Shown: in pieces, positions 48,271-59,481 of the stretch
Numbering within the stretch: position 1 is the stretch's first letter
Layout of the letters: every line of letters starts with the position of its first letter
Assembly (NCBI GenBank): GCA_030697165.1
Contig: JAUYQQ010000023.1
Location: forward strand, 222,681-286,680
DNA length: 64,000 nucleotides
Source: Acidobacteriota bacterium
GTDB taxonomy: Bacteria; Acidobacteriota; Vicinamibacteria; Vicinamibacterales; UBA2999
Direction: 5' to 3'
Notes under the pieces: generated by a model
What the model was told of the DNA's origin: nothing
The model's database searches: none
What the model saw: the letters and a program-made list of their open reading frames with translations, nothing else
Translations under genes and position numbers: made by a program

Positions 48271-48388
48271 CCCCGTCAGGTGGTGTAACCCCGTCGGGAA
48301 GTGTCCACCCGTCGGGAGGTGACCCCCCGTCGGAGATCGGGCCCCCGTCAAGAAGTGCCGTCCCCGTCAGTGTTCGGGGGCCTGTCAG
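48271..48388 (-). repeat. 18-bp tandem array, right (element 2, inverted)
   Basis: Seven units with cores CCGTC (last CCTGTC) at 48273, 48291, 48309, 48327, 48345, 48364 and 48381; spacing 18 apart from the last two (19 and 17). Units three to six share their variant bases and order with the array at 45614-45714. It abuts the stop codon of the MutS-family gene (48393). Confidence 0.88.
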
Positions 48389-48392
48389 GTTT

Positions 48393-50198
48393 CTAAACAT
48401 CCAGGCCAATCATTCGCATCAGCTCCAGGGCATTGCTCTGCGTGATCACGCCGTCGCGTAGCTTGTAGTCGAACCGCATCTGCCCGCTCTCGACGTGATC
48501 CTGCAGGTGCACGTTCTTCAGCTCGCCCGGCAGAATCGCCGCGATCTCGGTCAGCGCCAGGTCGTGGGTCGTCACCACGCCGATGGCGCCGCGGCCGACC
48601 AGCATGCGGACCAGTGCCTCGGCAGCGGTCCGCCGGTCTTTCGAGTTGGTGCCGCTCAGCAGTTCGTCGAACAGGAACAGCACCCGCCCTGGTCCATCCA
48701 GCAAGTTGCAGATCTGCCGGATCCGCAAGACTTCGGTGAAGAAACCCGAGCGGCCCTCGCGCAACGAGTCGGTGTGGCGCAGGCAGGTGCCGAGCACGAG
48801 CGGCGACAGCCGCAGGCTCGTTGCCCGCACCGGCGCGCCGGCCAGCGCCAGCACCGCGTTCAGGCCAATGGTCCGCATCAGCGTGCTCTTGCCGGCCATG
48901 TTGGAGCCGCTCACGATGAGAACCTGAGGGCTCGAGCCCAACGACACGCTGTTCCGCACTGCCACGGCCCGTGGAATCAGCGGATGGGCCAGGCCGACCG
49001 CTTCGTAAACGGCTTCGCCAGCGGGCGCCGCGGACTCGACGATTTCCGGGAACACGTCCTCTGGACGCTCGTATGAATAGCCGGCGAACGAGAGCAGCGC
49101 CTCGACCTCGCCCACCACGTCAACCCAGTCGCGAAGCCGCGCGCCGTCACGCGCCTTCCACGCTTCGGCGCTGAAGCCAACCTGAATCGTGAACAGCGCC
49201 GGAATTTCCAGCAGCCGCGCGAACGCGTTGTGACGCGAGTCAACCCAGTCGGAGACCCGCGCCAGCCGCGCAAGCCCGCGCGATGCCGCCTGCGAAGGGG
49301 ATGCGCCCTTGAGGCGCGCCACGAGCGCGATTAGTTCGGGGTCCTCGAGAGTCGCGCCTTCAATCTCGGCGACGACCCGGGCCAGCAGGTCCAGCCCCGC
49401 CGACATGGCCGCCGACGACAAGCCTTCGACGACCGCCGTCGCGGGCTTCATCAACCACCACAGCATCCCGAGATTCGCGAGGGTCACGGGAATCAGCGGC
49501 CACGCCGGGCCGCCGTAGACGACGATGACCACACCCGCCGCAAACGCCAGCGACAGCCCCACCGCGACCAGCCTGACCGCGCGTGGCAGCGTCGCCGGGG
49601 TTTCGGCCCACTCGATCAGCCGTTCCGGCAACAGCCGGCGGCCGCCGGACGCGGCGTTCACCGTCGCGATGCGCTCCCGCAAGTCGATCTGCGGTCGCAG
49701 GGCCATGACGCGCGCCTGGCGCTGGCGAATCACCGTCGGCGCCGCCGGCGCCGACAGCCACGCCGCCAGGTGTTGTTCGCCAACCGGCGTGCGGGCGCTC
49801 GAGATCAACTCGAAGAGGCTGCCCTCCCCGAATACGTCCAGGTCGTCGCTGTAGGGATGATCGGCATCGCGGAACCGGGCGCTGGCCTGGCCCTTTCCGA
49901 TCCAGCGGTCTTCGAGGCGCGCCAAGCCGTCGGTGTAGAACTGCACCGCCGCCTGCGCGCGCGCCATCGCGCGCATCACCACCTCGTGCCAGATCAGCAG
50001 GGCCACAAAGGCGACGGCCGCCGCGCTGAGCAGCAGCGAACTGGGACTGCCCTGCACCGTGACCGCCCAGTAGATCATCGTGCCGACAACAATGGCGACC
50101 TTGGCATTGCCCAGCCGCACGTGCGTGCGGTCGCGGGCCGCGGCCGCCAGCTGACGGGCCGCAACGCGCTCGCGATAGGCGTCGAGGGGGGACAGCAT
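48393..50198 (-). CDS. MutS-family ATPase with N-terminal membrane domain
   Basis: 601 residues. Two N-terminal helices (about 31-70, VAIVVGTMIYWAVTVQ and SLLLSAAAVAFVALLIWHEVV) and another pair (about 205-250) are followed by a MutS core/lever-like helical region and a MutS-type ATPase domain (about 400-600; Walker A VSGSNMAGKSTLMRTIGLNAVLALAGAPVRA, DSLREGRSGFFTEVLRIRQI, Walker B VLFLFDELLSGTNSKDR and THDLALTEIA). The MutS mismatch-binding domain is absent, so it is not the repair protein. Membrane MutS-like proteins are widespread but uncharacterised. It lies alone, its stop codon 4 bases from the right array. Confidence 0.9.
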   Translation of the reverse strand: MLSPLDAYRERVAARQLAAAARDRTHVRLGNAKVAIVVGTMIYWAVTVQGSPSSLLLSAAAVAFVALLIWHEVVMRAMARAQAAVQFYTDGLARLEDRWIGKGQASARFRDADHPYSDDLDVFGEGSLFELISSARTPVGEQHLAAWLSAPAAPTVIRQRQARVMALRPQIDLRERIATVNAASGGRRLLPERLIEWAETPATLPRAVRLVAVGLSLAFAAGVVIVVYGGPAWPLIPVTLANLGMLWWLMKPATAVVEGLSSAAMSAGLDLLARVVAEIEGATLEDPELIALVARLKGASPSQAASRGLARLARVSDWVDSRHNAFARLLEIPALFTIQVGFSAEAWKARDGARLRDWVDVVGEVEALLSFAGYSYERPEDVFPEIVESAAPAGEAVYEAVGLAHPLIPRAVAVRNSVSLGSSPQVLIVSGSNMAGKSTLMRTIGLNAVLALAGAPVRATSLRLSPLVLGTCLRHTDSLREGRSGFFTEVLRIRQICNLLDGPGRVLFLFDELLSGTNSKDRRTAAEALVRMLVGRGAIGVVTTHDLALTEIAAILPGELKNVHLQDHVESGQMRFDYKLRDGVITQSNALELMRMIGLDV

Positions 50199-50307
50199 CA
50201 GCGGTTCAACTCGAGCGTCATAATGCGGCCAAGGGCGGCAGGTCGCGCGCCTGAGCAGGTCGAATGGTGATGGCCACAGCCACCAATGATGACACGGAGC
50301 GGTTTAC

Positions 50308-50417
50308 CCCGCCGTAGCCCTGGAGGGCGAAGGCGGGCGAGAGGCGGAGGCCGTGAATGGCCTCCGCCCGTAGAAGGTGGGCTTGCCCCGCCGAAGCCGC
50401 AACGCGGCGAAGGCGGG
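50308..50417. repeat. Cluster of REP-like palindromes
   Basis: Two copies of one palindrome, CCCGCCGTAGCCCTGGAGGG... (50308-50337) and CCCGCCGAAGCCGCAACGCG... (50387-50417), flank a third hairpin with arms GGCGGAGGCC and GGCCTCCGCC (50344-50368). The second copy directly adjoins the stop codon of the downstream-facing gene at 50418. Related copies are at 15594 and 39817. Confidence 0.72.
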
Positions 50418-51227
50418 TTATCGCGAGCGGATAACCAGCGGATCTGTCAGTGACACTTTCAACTTGCGTCCCGAAGCGAGCCGGATCTCGTCGCCGTCGG
50501 TGGCCAGCACCACGGCGGTACCACCACCGGCGCCTACGGCCGTGCCGATGGCCGCGCCCTTCTTGCCGCCGGTGATCGCGCCGATCACCGCGCCGGCCGC
50601 GGCGCCCACGCCAATCTTGATGGCATCGTCTTTCTTGTTGCTCTCAGCCACCCAGTAAAGCGGCTTGGTGGAGATGTCGTAGGTGACCGAGCGAAAGGTG
50701 ATTCGGTCGAACCGGAGGCCGATTTCGGCCCGGCCCTTGACGTTGCCCGATTCCTGGGCGCCGGTCACGTGACCGGTCAGCACGCTGCCGCTCGGAATCA
50801 CCGTGACCTCGTCGATCACGATCGGCGAGTCGAGGGTGCCGCGCACCGCCTCTTCGGTGCGGCTGGTGTCGGAGGCGTGCGACGATTCGAGGGTCACGTC
50901 GAGGGCCGTGCCATCGGGAACCGTGATGGTGCGCACACGAGCGACGGCCGCCGGTTCCTCGGGGGCCGCAGTCGCGCGCTTCACCTCGGTAATGCTCTTG
51001 CGCGCCACGCGCGTGGTGGTGTTGGGCCGCTCGCCGGTCAACTCGACGACCTCGGGGTTGACGGTGGCGATCTTGCCCCGGACCAGGGCGCCGTCTGCGG
51101 TCACAACGGTAACTTCGGTGCCCGCGGGGATCTCTTCGATGGCTTCTGCCCGCGAGCAGGCCAAGGTCATTCCGCTTAGCGCGACAGTAGCGGTCAACGC
51201 GACGGTTGCGAGCTGTATCTTTTTCAC
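50418..51227 (-). CDS. Glycine-zipper lipoprotein-like protein, unknown role
   Basis: 269 residues. The N-terminus (MKKIQLATVALTATVALSGMTLACSRAEA) has a lipobox-like LSGMTLAC, so it may be a lipoprotein. Two beta-rich regions (about 35-80, 95-200; KGRAEIGLRFDRITFRSVTYDI) surround a glycine-zipper membrane-like segment (about 210-245; IGVGAAAGAVIGAITGGKKGAAIGTAVGAGGGTAVV). Such zippers occur in outer-membrane-associated proteins. I recognise no enzymatic domain. It stands between the MutS-family gene and a divergent secreted protein. Confidence 0.85.
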   Translation of the reverse strand: MKKIQLATVALTATVALSGMTLACSRAEAIEEIPAGTEVTVVTADGALVRGKIATVNPEVVELTGERPNTTTRVARKSITEVKRATAAPEEPAAVARVRTITVPDGTALDVTLESSHASDTSRTEEAVRGTLDSPIVIDEVTVIPSGSVLTGHVTGAQESGNVKGRAEIGLRFDRITFRSVTYDISTKPLYWVAESNKKDDAIKIGVGAAAGAVIGAITGGKKGAAIGTAVGAGGGTAVVLATDGDEIRLASGRKLKVSLTDPLVIRSR

Positions 51228-51407
51228 TTCAGTGTGCCTCGTAGCTCAACAGAAGCAAGGGGCGTACCCGGTTTCATGCCGGTTTCGAGCCGTAATGGTT
51301 GAGGCGGCAACCGATTGTGTGTAATGGACAGCCTAGAGACGGCAGGTGGACGCCACAGCCCCGCTGACGCGGCAAGAAGCGGTACGGGACCTGCAGTCAC
51401 CTCCCTT

Positions 51408-52133
51408 GTGAAGAAGACACGTTACTCGGCGGTGCCCATACTGGCCATGGGCCTCATGTTCTTGTGCAGCCTGGGACTTGGCGCCGCGACCGGCTCGTCC
51501 ACACCGGCATTCGAGCGAGTGGTAGCACGATTCAATACGAACGCGCCGCCCGCGTATCGAGCGTTCCGCCGACTCGAGGCCGGCGTCGCCGGTTCAAGCA
51601 GGCATGGCTGGCTCGAGGCGTGGACCGAGTTGCGTCCCGGTACTGGCTTGAACGTTGAAGTGGTTGCAGAAGGCGGCAACGAGTATGTCCGCAATAAGAT
51701 CCTGCGCAAGATGCTCGTCAACGAGCAACAGTTGATTGCGCGCGGCTTTCCGCTGCGAGCGCCGCTCGAAGCCAGAAACTACACTTTCGAAGATGGCGGC
51801 ACCACCCCCGAGGGACTTCAGCGCATCGTCCTGAAAGCGGCCCGCAAGTCCGACGGCGTGGTCAATGGCGCGCTGTTCATCTCGCCCACCACCGGCTCGG
51901 TCACGCGGCTCGAAGGACGGTTGGTGAAGAGCCCGTCGTTCTGGGTCAGGGACGTCGATGTCACGTGGCAATACGCGCTGATTGATGGGCATCTCTTGCC
52001 GGTCGAGATGACGTCCACCGGGCGGGTGAGGATGATCGGTCGATCGACATTCAAGATGGTCTACAACTACGTGTCGATCCAGGGTCGGCCGCGCGGCCGA
52101 GGCGTGATGGCCTCGCTAAGCGAGAAGCGCTAG
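51408..52133 (+). CDS. Secreted protein of unknown function
   Basis: 241 residues if started at GTG 51408, which gives a signal peptide (KKTRYSAVPILAMGLMFLCSLGLGAATG). In-frame starts at 51315 and 51324 would put 28-31 further residues in front and no clear ribosome site decides. The mature part is mainly beta-strand (AWTELRPGTGLNVEVVAEGGNEYV, DGVVNGALFISPTTGSVTRLEGRLVK, DVTWQYALIDGHLLPVEMTSTGRVRMIGRSTFKMVYNY). That pattern suggests an outer-membrane lipoprotein-sorting-like half-barrel (LolA/LolB-type), a guess from pattern only. No clear family. Confidence 0.78.
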   Translation: MKKTRYSAVPILAMGLMFLCSLGLGAATGSSTPAFERVVARFNTNAPPAYRAFRRLEAGVAGSSRHGWLEAWTELRPGTGLNVEVVAEGGNEYVRNKILRKMLVNEQQLIARGFPLRAPLEARNYTFEDGGTTPEGLQRIVLKAARKSDGVVNGALFISPTTGSVTRLEGRLVKSPSFWVRDVDVTWQYALIDGHLLPVEMTSTGRVRMIGRSTFKMVYNYVSIQGRPRGRGVMASLSEKR

Positions 52134-52143
52134 GACTCCCCCG

Positions 52144-52569
52144 CTACTCAACGAGGCGTCGCAGCAGCCGCACCAGCGCCTGCTGCTCTTCCGGCGACAG
52201 CCGGGCCAGGGTGGGTGGTGCAACCGTCATCCGCTGGATCAACGCCGCGCGGAGACGCGCGCCAATCGGCGTCAGGCTGATCACCTTGACCCGCCGGTCC
52301 TCGGCGGAAGGGCTGCGCTGAATCAAGCCCCGCGACTCCAGGCGATCCACCAACCCGGTCACATTCGAGGCGTCACAGGCCAGGGCGCCGGCCAACTGCC
52401 CCATTGGCATGGGCCGGCCCGGCTCGATCAGGTTCAGCAGGTGGCACTGCGCGGGCGACAACTCCAATTCGGCGGCCATGGCCGGCAGGCTGGCGCGCTG
52501 CGTGAACGAAAACTGCACCAGGAGCTGCCACGCTTCACACGCGTGAGGGTCCTTGGGCTTGGCGCACAT
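52144..52569 (-). CDS. MarR family transcription regulator
   Basis: 141 residues with the MarR winged helix: ELSPAQCHLLNLIEPGRPMPMGQLAGALACDASNVTGLVDRLESRGLIQRSPSAEDRRVKVISLTPIGARLRAAL. These dimers respond to small aromatic ligands and usually repress themselves and a divergent gene. The divergent gene is Lon protease, 65 bases away, and TTGACATGCTCAA (52600-52612), a 4-base palindromic arm pair, lies between them as a candidate operator. Confidence 0.92.
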   Translation of the reverse strand: MCAKPKDPHACEAWQLLVQFSFTQRASLPAMAAELELSPAQCHLLNLIEPGRPMPMGQLAGALACDASNVTGLVDRLESRGLIQRSPSAEDRRVKVISLTPIGARLRAALIQRMTVAPPTLARLSPEEQQALVRLLRRLVE

Positions 52570-52599
52570 CCCCGCCAGTATAGTTCACTCGCTCAATAG

Positions 52600-52612
52600 T
52601 TGACATGCTCAA
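52600..52612. promoter_or_regulatory. Candidate MarR operator between marR-type and lon-type genes
   Basis: TTGA-CATGC-TCAA is a short inverted repeat in the 65-base gap between the divergent MarR gene (start 52569) and lon (start 52635). Position fits a shared operator, but the arm length is only four bases and no second site is clear. Confidence 0.35.
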
Positions 52613-52634
52613 GTAATCAGCGTAACGTCGAAAC

Positions 52635-54920
<2,286 letters not shown>

Positions 54921-54946
54921 CGGATCCAGACCACCGAGACGCACAG

Positions 54947-56608
54947 CTATGTTGCGGGCGCGTCCAGAATCTGTCGCACTCTCGACAACAGCTGCGTGCC
55001 GGTGAACGGCTTCTGCAGGAAGGCGCTGTCGACCGCCAGCCGGCCCTGCCGAGCCAGTACGGCCCCGGCATAGCCAGACATGTAGAGGGCGCGCGGCCGG
55101 CCAAACTTCGTGCACAGGCCGGCGACGAGCTCAGGTCCGGTCCCGTCCGGCATCATGACATCGGTCAGGACCAGGTGAATTGGCACGTCCGACTCGGAGG
55201 CGAGCCGGCGCGCCGGACCAGCCTCGGCAGCGGTCAACACCACATAGCCGTTGCGCTGAAGGATACTGGTCGCCAGCGTTCTCACCGACTCTTCGTCCTC
55301 CACCAGCAACACGGTCTCGCCGCCGCCGATCACCGCCTCGATCGTGGGCGGCTCCTGGTGCTCGGCCACCGTGGCCGCGTGGCTCTTTGGCAACAAGACC
55401 CGGAAGGTCGTGCCCTCGCCGGGCGTGCTGGCCACGCGAATGCCGCCGCCGATCGACTTGACGATCTCGTAGACGGTGGCCAGGCCGAGACCGGTGCCAT
55501 GGTCGGCATCCTTGGTGGTGAAGAACGGCTCGAAGATGCGGCCGCAGGTTCCTGAATCCATGCCGGTCCCGGTGTCGCTGACGGCGAGGAGCACATAGTC
55601 GCCGCGAGTCAGCTTGAACCGGCGGGCGGCCCCCTCATCCAGCGCGGCGTTGCTCACCTTGATTCTCAACTCACCGCCGTTCGGCATGGCGTCGCGGGCG
55701 TTGATCGCCAGGTTGAGCACGATCTGTTCGAGCTGACCGCGATCGGCGAACACCGTGTGCAGCGGCGTCGCGAATTCGCGCTCGACCCGGATCTGTTCAC
55801 TCAGAATCTTTCCAAGCATTGGCAGCAGGTCGGTCACGATGTCGGCTACGCACACCACCCGGCGCTCGATGACCTGGCGGCGGCTGAACGCCAGCAGCTG
55901 CCGTGACAGGGTCGCGGCGCGATTGGCTGCCTTCGTGATCTGGGCGGCATGTGAACGGGTCTGCACCTCGTCGATCGGGTCGCCCTCGATCAGCACGGCG
56001 TAGCCGAGAATTGCCGTCAGGATGTTATTGAAGTCGTGGGCGACGCCGCCGGCCAGCCGGCCCATGGCCTCCATTTTCTGTGCCTGCCGCAGCTGCAGTT
56101 CCAGTTCCTTGTACTCGGTGATGTCCTGTGCGACGCCCAGCAGCTGAATCGACATCGGGTCGACCTGCCGGATGCGCCCGCGCAACTGCACCCAGTGGAT
56201 CGCGCCGTTCGGCCAGGGCACGCGGACGTCGACCTGGAAATCGCGAAGGTCGTCGAAGTTGCCGTGGATGATCCGCGACAGCTTGTCGCGATCGTCGGGG
56301 TGCACCAGCGCCCTGAGCCCTTCGATGGTCCCACCGCAGTCCGCCGCGGCGCAGCCCATCACCAGAGGCATGGTCTCGGACCATTCCATCTGGCCGGTGA
56401 TGAGCTCGGCCTCCCAAATGCCGGTCCGCGCCACCCCCAACGCGAACCGCGTGCGGTCGTCGCTTCTGCGGAGGTCGTCCACCAGGCTGCGCACCTGGCA
56501 ATCGTCGACCGACCACTCGCGTTCGATCAGGTCGGCGGCGCCCGTCATGACGGTCGTCGCCGATCGGCCCGTCCGAACGCCGACAACACGCCTGGCAACG
56601 CTGTTCAT
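54947..56608 (-). CDS. Hybrid histidine kinase with PAS and C-terminal receiver
   Basis: 553 residues from ATG 56608; the frame is open to 56800 with a cryptic ATG. A PAS domain (about 65-170; [23 protein letters not shown]) and coil precede a HisKA_4-type dimerisation region with [24 protein letters not shown] (phospho-His in AHDF), an ATPase domain ([51 protein letters not shown]) and a receiver ([42 protein letters not shown]). All key residues are present. There is no membrane helix, so it is a cytoplasmic sensor. It is divergent from the TonB receptor downstream. Confidence 0.92.
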   Translation of the reverse strand: MNSVARRVVGVRTGRSATTVMTGAADLIEREWSVDDCQVRSLVDDLRRSDDRTRFALGVARTGIWEAELITGQMEWSETMPLVMGCAAADCGGTIEGLRALVHPDDRDKLSRIIHGNFDDLRDFQVDVRVPWPNGAIHWVQLRGRIRQVDPMSIQLLGVAQDITEYKELELQLRQAQKMEAMGRLAGGVAHDFNNILTAILGYAVLIEGDPIDEVQTRSHAAQITKAANRAATLSRQLLAFSRRQVIERRVVCVADIVTDLLPMLGKILSEQIRVEREFATPLHTVFADRGQLEQIVLNLAINARDAMPNGGELRIKVSNAALDEGAARRFKLTRGDYVLLAVSDTGTGMDSGTCGRIFEPFFTTKDADHGTGLGLATVYEIVKSIGGGIRVASTPGEGTTFRVLLPKSHAATVAEHQEPPTIEAVIGGGETVLLVEDEESVRTLATSILQRNGYVVLTAAEAGPARRLASESDVPIHLVLTDVMMPDGTGPELVAGLCTKFGRPRALYMSGYAGAVLARQGRLAVDSAFLQKPFTGTQLLSRVRQILDAPAT

Positions 56609-56860
56609 GTCCCATGGCGGTGCAAGGCGGATGCCGCGTCGGTTTGCCGCAAACGCGCCGCATTGGGCCATGCGAGCGGCGCGAACGAGGTGTGCGCGCA
56701 CACCTTCGCACAGGTGCCGCGCATGCGCCACGGTCGCGTGGTGCACGCTCGTGTCAGGCCGAGGCGCCCGCGAACTCACGGAAACGCAGGGAAAAACCAT
56801 CTGCCGCCGAAAACGCGCCGGTGACCGGCGAGTGGCAGCGCAGTTGCAATCTGCGTCGGC

Positions 56861-58888
56861 ATGTCAGTCCCCCACACGAACGCTCGCCGCCCGTCAGTGC
56901 CGGTCTATCGGCCGGTAATCCTTGCCGTCATGATGAGCGCGGCCTTGGCCGGCCAGAGTCGCGCGCAGTCCAGCATCAATCTCGAACAGGCCACCCTCGA
57001 AGACCTGATGAACATGGAAGTGACCTCGGCGTCGAAGAAGGAACAAGCGCTGTTCCGCGCCGCCGCCGCGGTCTACGTCCTCACCGGCGAAGACATTCGC
57101 CGTTCGGGCGCGACGAACCTGCCCGACGCGCTGCGGCTGGTTCCCGGGCTGCAGGTGGCCACCATCGATGGCAACAAGTGGGGGGTCAGCTCGCGCGGGT
57201 TCAACGGCCTGTGGTCCAACAAGTTGCTGGTGCTGGTGGACGGCCGCAGCGTCTACACGCCGATGTCATCGGGCGCCGACTGGAACCTGCTCGACGTGAT
57301 GCTCGAGGACGTGGACCGCATCGAGGTGGTGCGCGGTCCCGGCGCGTCGGTGTGGGGCGCCAATGCGGTCAATGGCGTCATCAATATCATCAGCAAGACC
57401 TCTTCGGCGACCCGGGGCGGCGTGCTGTCGGCAGCCAGCGGCTCGCTGGCACCGGGAATTGCGTCGCTGCGGTACGGCGGCCGGGCCGGCAGCCGCGGGC
57501 ACTACCGCATCTTCGGCAAGCACTCCGAGCGGGGTGCGATGAAGGATGACCTCGGGAAGACTGCGGCGGACGCGTCCCAGCTGAGCTCCGGGGGCTTTCG
57601 CTTCGACTTCGAGCAGAACGATACCGACCACTGGAGCGTGCTGGGCTCGGTGGCGGCCGGCGAGAGGGGCCAGCGAATCCTCGAGCCCATCAGCAGCTAC
57701 GTGCCAGCCGCCCCGCCGCTCATCGACAGCGTCGAGACGGTCACGACGAGCCACGTGCTGGCCCGGTGGACGCGGAAGGTGTCGGCCGACAGCAAGCTGT
57801 CCGCGCAGGTGTTCTGGGACCGCAGCTCCCGCCTCGAGGCCGGCAAGGGTGACCGGGCGGAGACCCTCGACTTCGAGTTCCAGCACCAGTTCAAGCCCCG
57901 CCGCCATCACGATGTCGTGTGGGGCGCCGGCCAGAGGTTCTTGTCCGATCACCTGGACCCGACGTTCGCCTTGTTCTTAACTCCGGCGAGCAGCCAGCGC
58001 CGCCTGTTCAACGTGTTCGTCCAGGACGAAATCCGGCTGCCCAACGCGGTCGTCCTGACGGTCGGCACCAAGGTCGAGCGGCAGAGCGGCGCCGGCATCG
58101 AAATTCAGCCGACCGCGCGGGTCGCGTGGCTGCCCTCGGGACGGCAAACCGTCTGGGCCGCCGTCTCGCGCGCCGCGCGCACGCCGTCGCGCCTCGAGCG
58201 CGACATCCACAACGATTTCATGGCGTTCCCCGACGCCCGCGGAACACTCAACGTTCTGGGCTTGCGAGGGAATCCCGATCTGCGGGCCGAGCACACGGTC
58301 TCGTACGAGGCGGGCTACCGCCTCAATCCACGCTCCGGCGTCTCGCTCGACGGCGCCATCTTCTACCAGCGCTACAGCGACCTCGTCACTGTGAACCTCG
58401 ACGTGCGGTTCGTGACCACGCCGGCGCCGGCTCACCTGGCGATCGTCAATCAGTTCGTCAGCGGGATGAACGGCGAGAGCGTCGGCGGGGAACTACTCCT
58501 CCGCTGGCAGCCGCTCAGCATCTGGACCCTCGACGCGAGCGTCGACTACCTGCGGGCGAGTTTCACGGACATCGGCAACGCGCCCGGGACCACCGCATAC
58601 GCCGATCGCGAGCCCCGCTACCAGGCACGGGTCCGCTCGCAGCTGAACCTGCCGGGGACATGGCAAGCCGATACCACCTGGACCTACGTGGCACGGCTCA
58701 AGGGCATTGAAGTGCCTGCATACGGGCGGCTCGACGTGCGTGTGGGCCGGACCGTCGCCGGCCTGACGCTCAACGTCACCGGCCAGAACCTGCTGCGGGC
58801 GCAACATCGCGAGTTTGGCGGGTTCGAGGGTGTCTTTACCAGCCAGGTGCCGCGCGGCTGGGTCGCGAGCGTCACGTGGGCCTTCTAG
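56861..58888 (+). CDS. TonB-dependent receptor
   Basis: 675 residues. A signal peptide (about 1-36, cut at SRAQ) precedes LEQATLEDLMNMEVTSASKKEQALFRAAAAVYVLTGEDIRRSGATNLPDALRLVPGLQVATIDGNKWGVSSRGF, the plug of TonB receptors with a TonB-box-like segment. The plug continues (LLVLVDGRSVYTPM, IEVVRGPGASVWGANAVNGVINIISK) and the barrel fills the rest, ending WVASVTWAF. This subgroup (LEDLMNMEVTS) is found in front of YfiR-like and hybrid-kinase genes, as here, so signalling is likely coupled to uptake. The ligand is unknown. Confidence 0.92.
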   Translation: MSVPHTNARRPSVPVYRPVILAVMMSAALAGQSRAQSSINLEQATLEDLMNMEVTSASKKEQALFRAAAAVYVLTGEDIRRSGATNLPDALRLVPGLQVATIDGNKWGVSSRGFNGLWSNKLLVLVDGRSVYTPMSSGADWNLLDVMLEDVDRIEVVRGPGASVWGANAVNGVINIISKTSSATRGGVLSAASGSLAPGIASLRYGGRAGSRGHYRIFGKHSERGAMKDDLGKTAADASQLSSGGFRFDFEQNDTDHWSVLGSVAAGERGQRILEPISSYVPAAPPLIDSVETVTTSHVLARWTRKVSADSKLSAQVFWDRSSRLEAGKGDRAETLDFEFQHQFKPRRHHDVVWGAGQRFLSDHLDPTFALFLTPASSQRRLFNVFVQDEIRLPNAVVLTVGTKVERQSGAGIEIQPTARVAWLPSGRQTVWAAVSRAARTPSRLERDIHNDFMAFPDARGTLNVLGLRGNPDLRAEHTVSYEAGYRLNPRSGVSLDGAIFYQRYSDLVTVNLDVRFVTTPAPAHLAIVNQFVSGMNGESVGGELLLRWQPLSIWTLDASVDYLRASFTDIGNAPGTTAYADREPRYQARVRSQLNLPGTWQADTTWTYVARLKGIEVPAYGRLDVRVGRTVAGLTLNVTGQNLLRAQHREFGGFEGVFTSQVPRGWVASVTWAF

Positions 58889-59481
58889 TCCACCGCCGGC
58901 CCGCGGCCGGTCGAGCGCCCTGCCGCGGGCCGACCTACGCGCTCGCGTGCCTGCTGCTCATCGGCCAGGCCGCGGGGTGGCCGGCCGCCGCCGCGGAGCA
59001 GGGCGCGACCGGCGCCGACGTCAAGGCCGCCTTCCTGCTGAACTTCGTGAAGTTCGTCGAGTGGCCCGCGGCGCCATCGGGCGAGTTCGTCATCGGCGTG
59101 CTCGGTGACGATGCCGTGGCCGATGCGTTGCGCGACCTCGCGAAGGGCAAGGCGGTTGGCGGGCGCCCGCTCGTGGCCCGCCGCGTGCTGCTCAAGGACC
59201 ACCTGGCCGGGTTGCAGGTGCTGTTCATCGGCGCGTCAGAAAGCGCGCGCCTGGGCGACGTGCTGCAGCGCACGAGCGGCGGCCACGTGCTGACCGTGTC
59301 GGACCTCGACCGGTTCAGCCTGCAGGGCGGCGTCATCGAGTTCCGGTCGGAACGCGATCGCGTCCGCTTCGACATCGCTCTGGGCCAGGCCGAGCGGTCG
59401 GGCCTGATCATCAACTCCAAGCTCCTCGCCCTCGCGAAGACCGTTCACCATGCGACCAAGTCCCCCGGAGCATCGCGATGA
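58876..59481 (+). CDS. YfiR-like periplasmic protein
   Basis: 201 residues, starting with GTG and overlapping the receptor stop by 13 bases. A signal peptide (about 1-40) precedes the YfiR domain: [88 protein letters not shown], and the C-terminal [28 protein letters not shown]. In Pseudomonas, YfiR is a periplasmic repressor of a diguanylate cyclase. Here it is followed, with a 4-base overlap, by a membrane hybrid kinase, which it probably controls. Confidence 0.92.
   Translation: MGLLVHRRPAAGRAPCRGPTYALACLLLIGQAAGWPAAAAEQGATGADVKAAFLLNFVKFVEWPAAPSGEFVIGVLGDDAVADALRDLAKGKAVGGRPLVARRVLLKDHLAGLQVLFIGASESARLGDVLQRTSGGHVLTVSDLDRFSLQGGVIEFRSERDRVRFDIALGQAERSGLIINSKLLALAKTVHHATKSPGASR

Noticed and set aside
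45107..48388. CRISPR arrays
   Set aside because: The arrays have 18-base units with internal variation and no unique spacers of 25-40 bases between constant repeats, and no cas genes are nearby.
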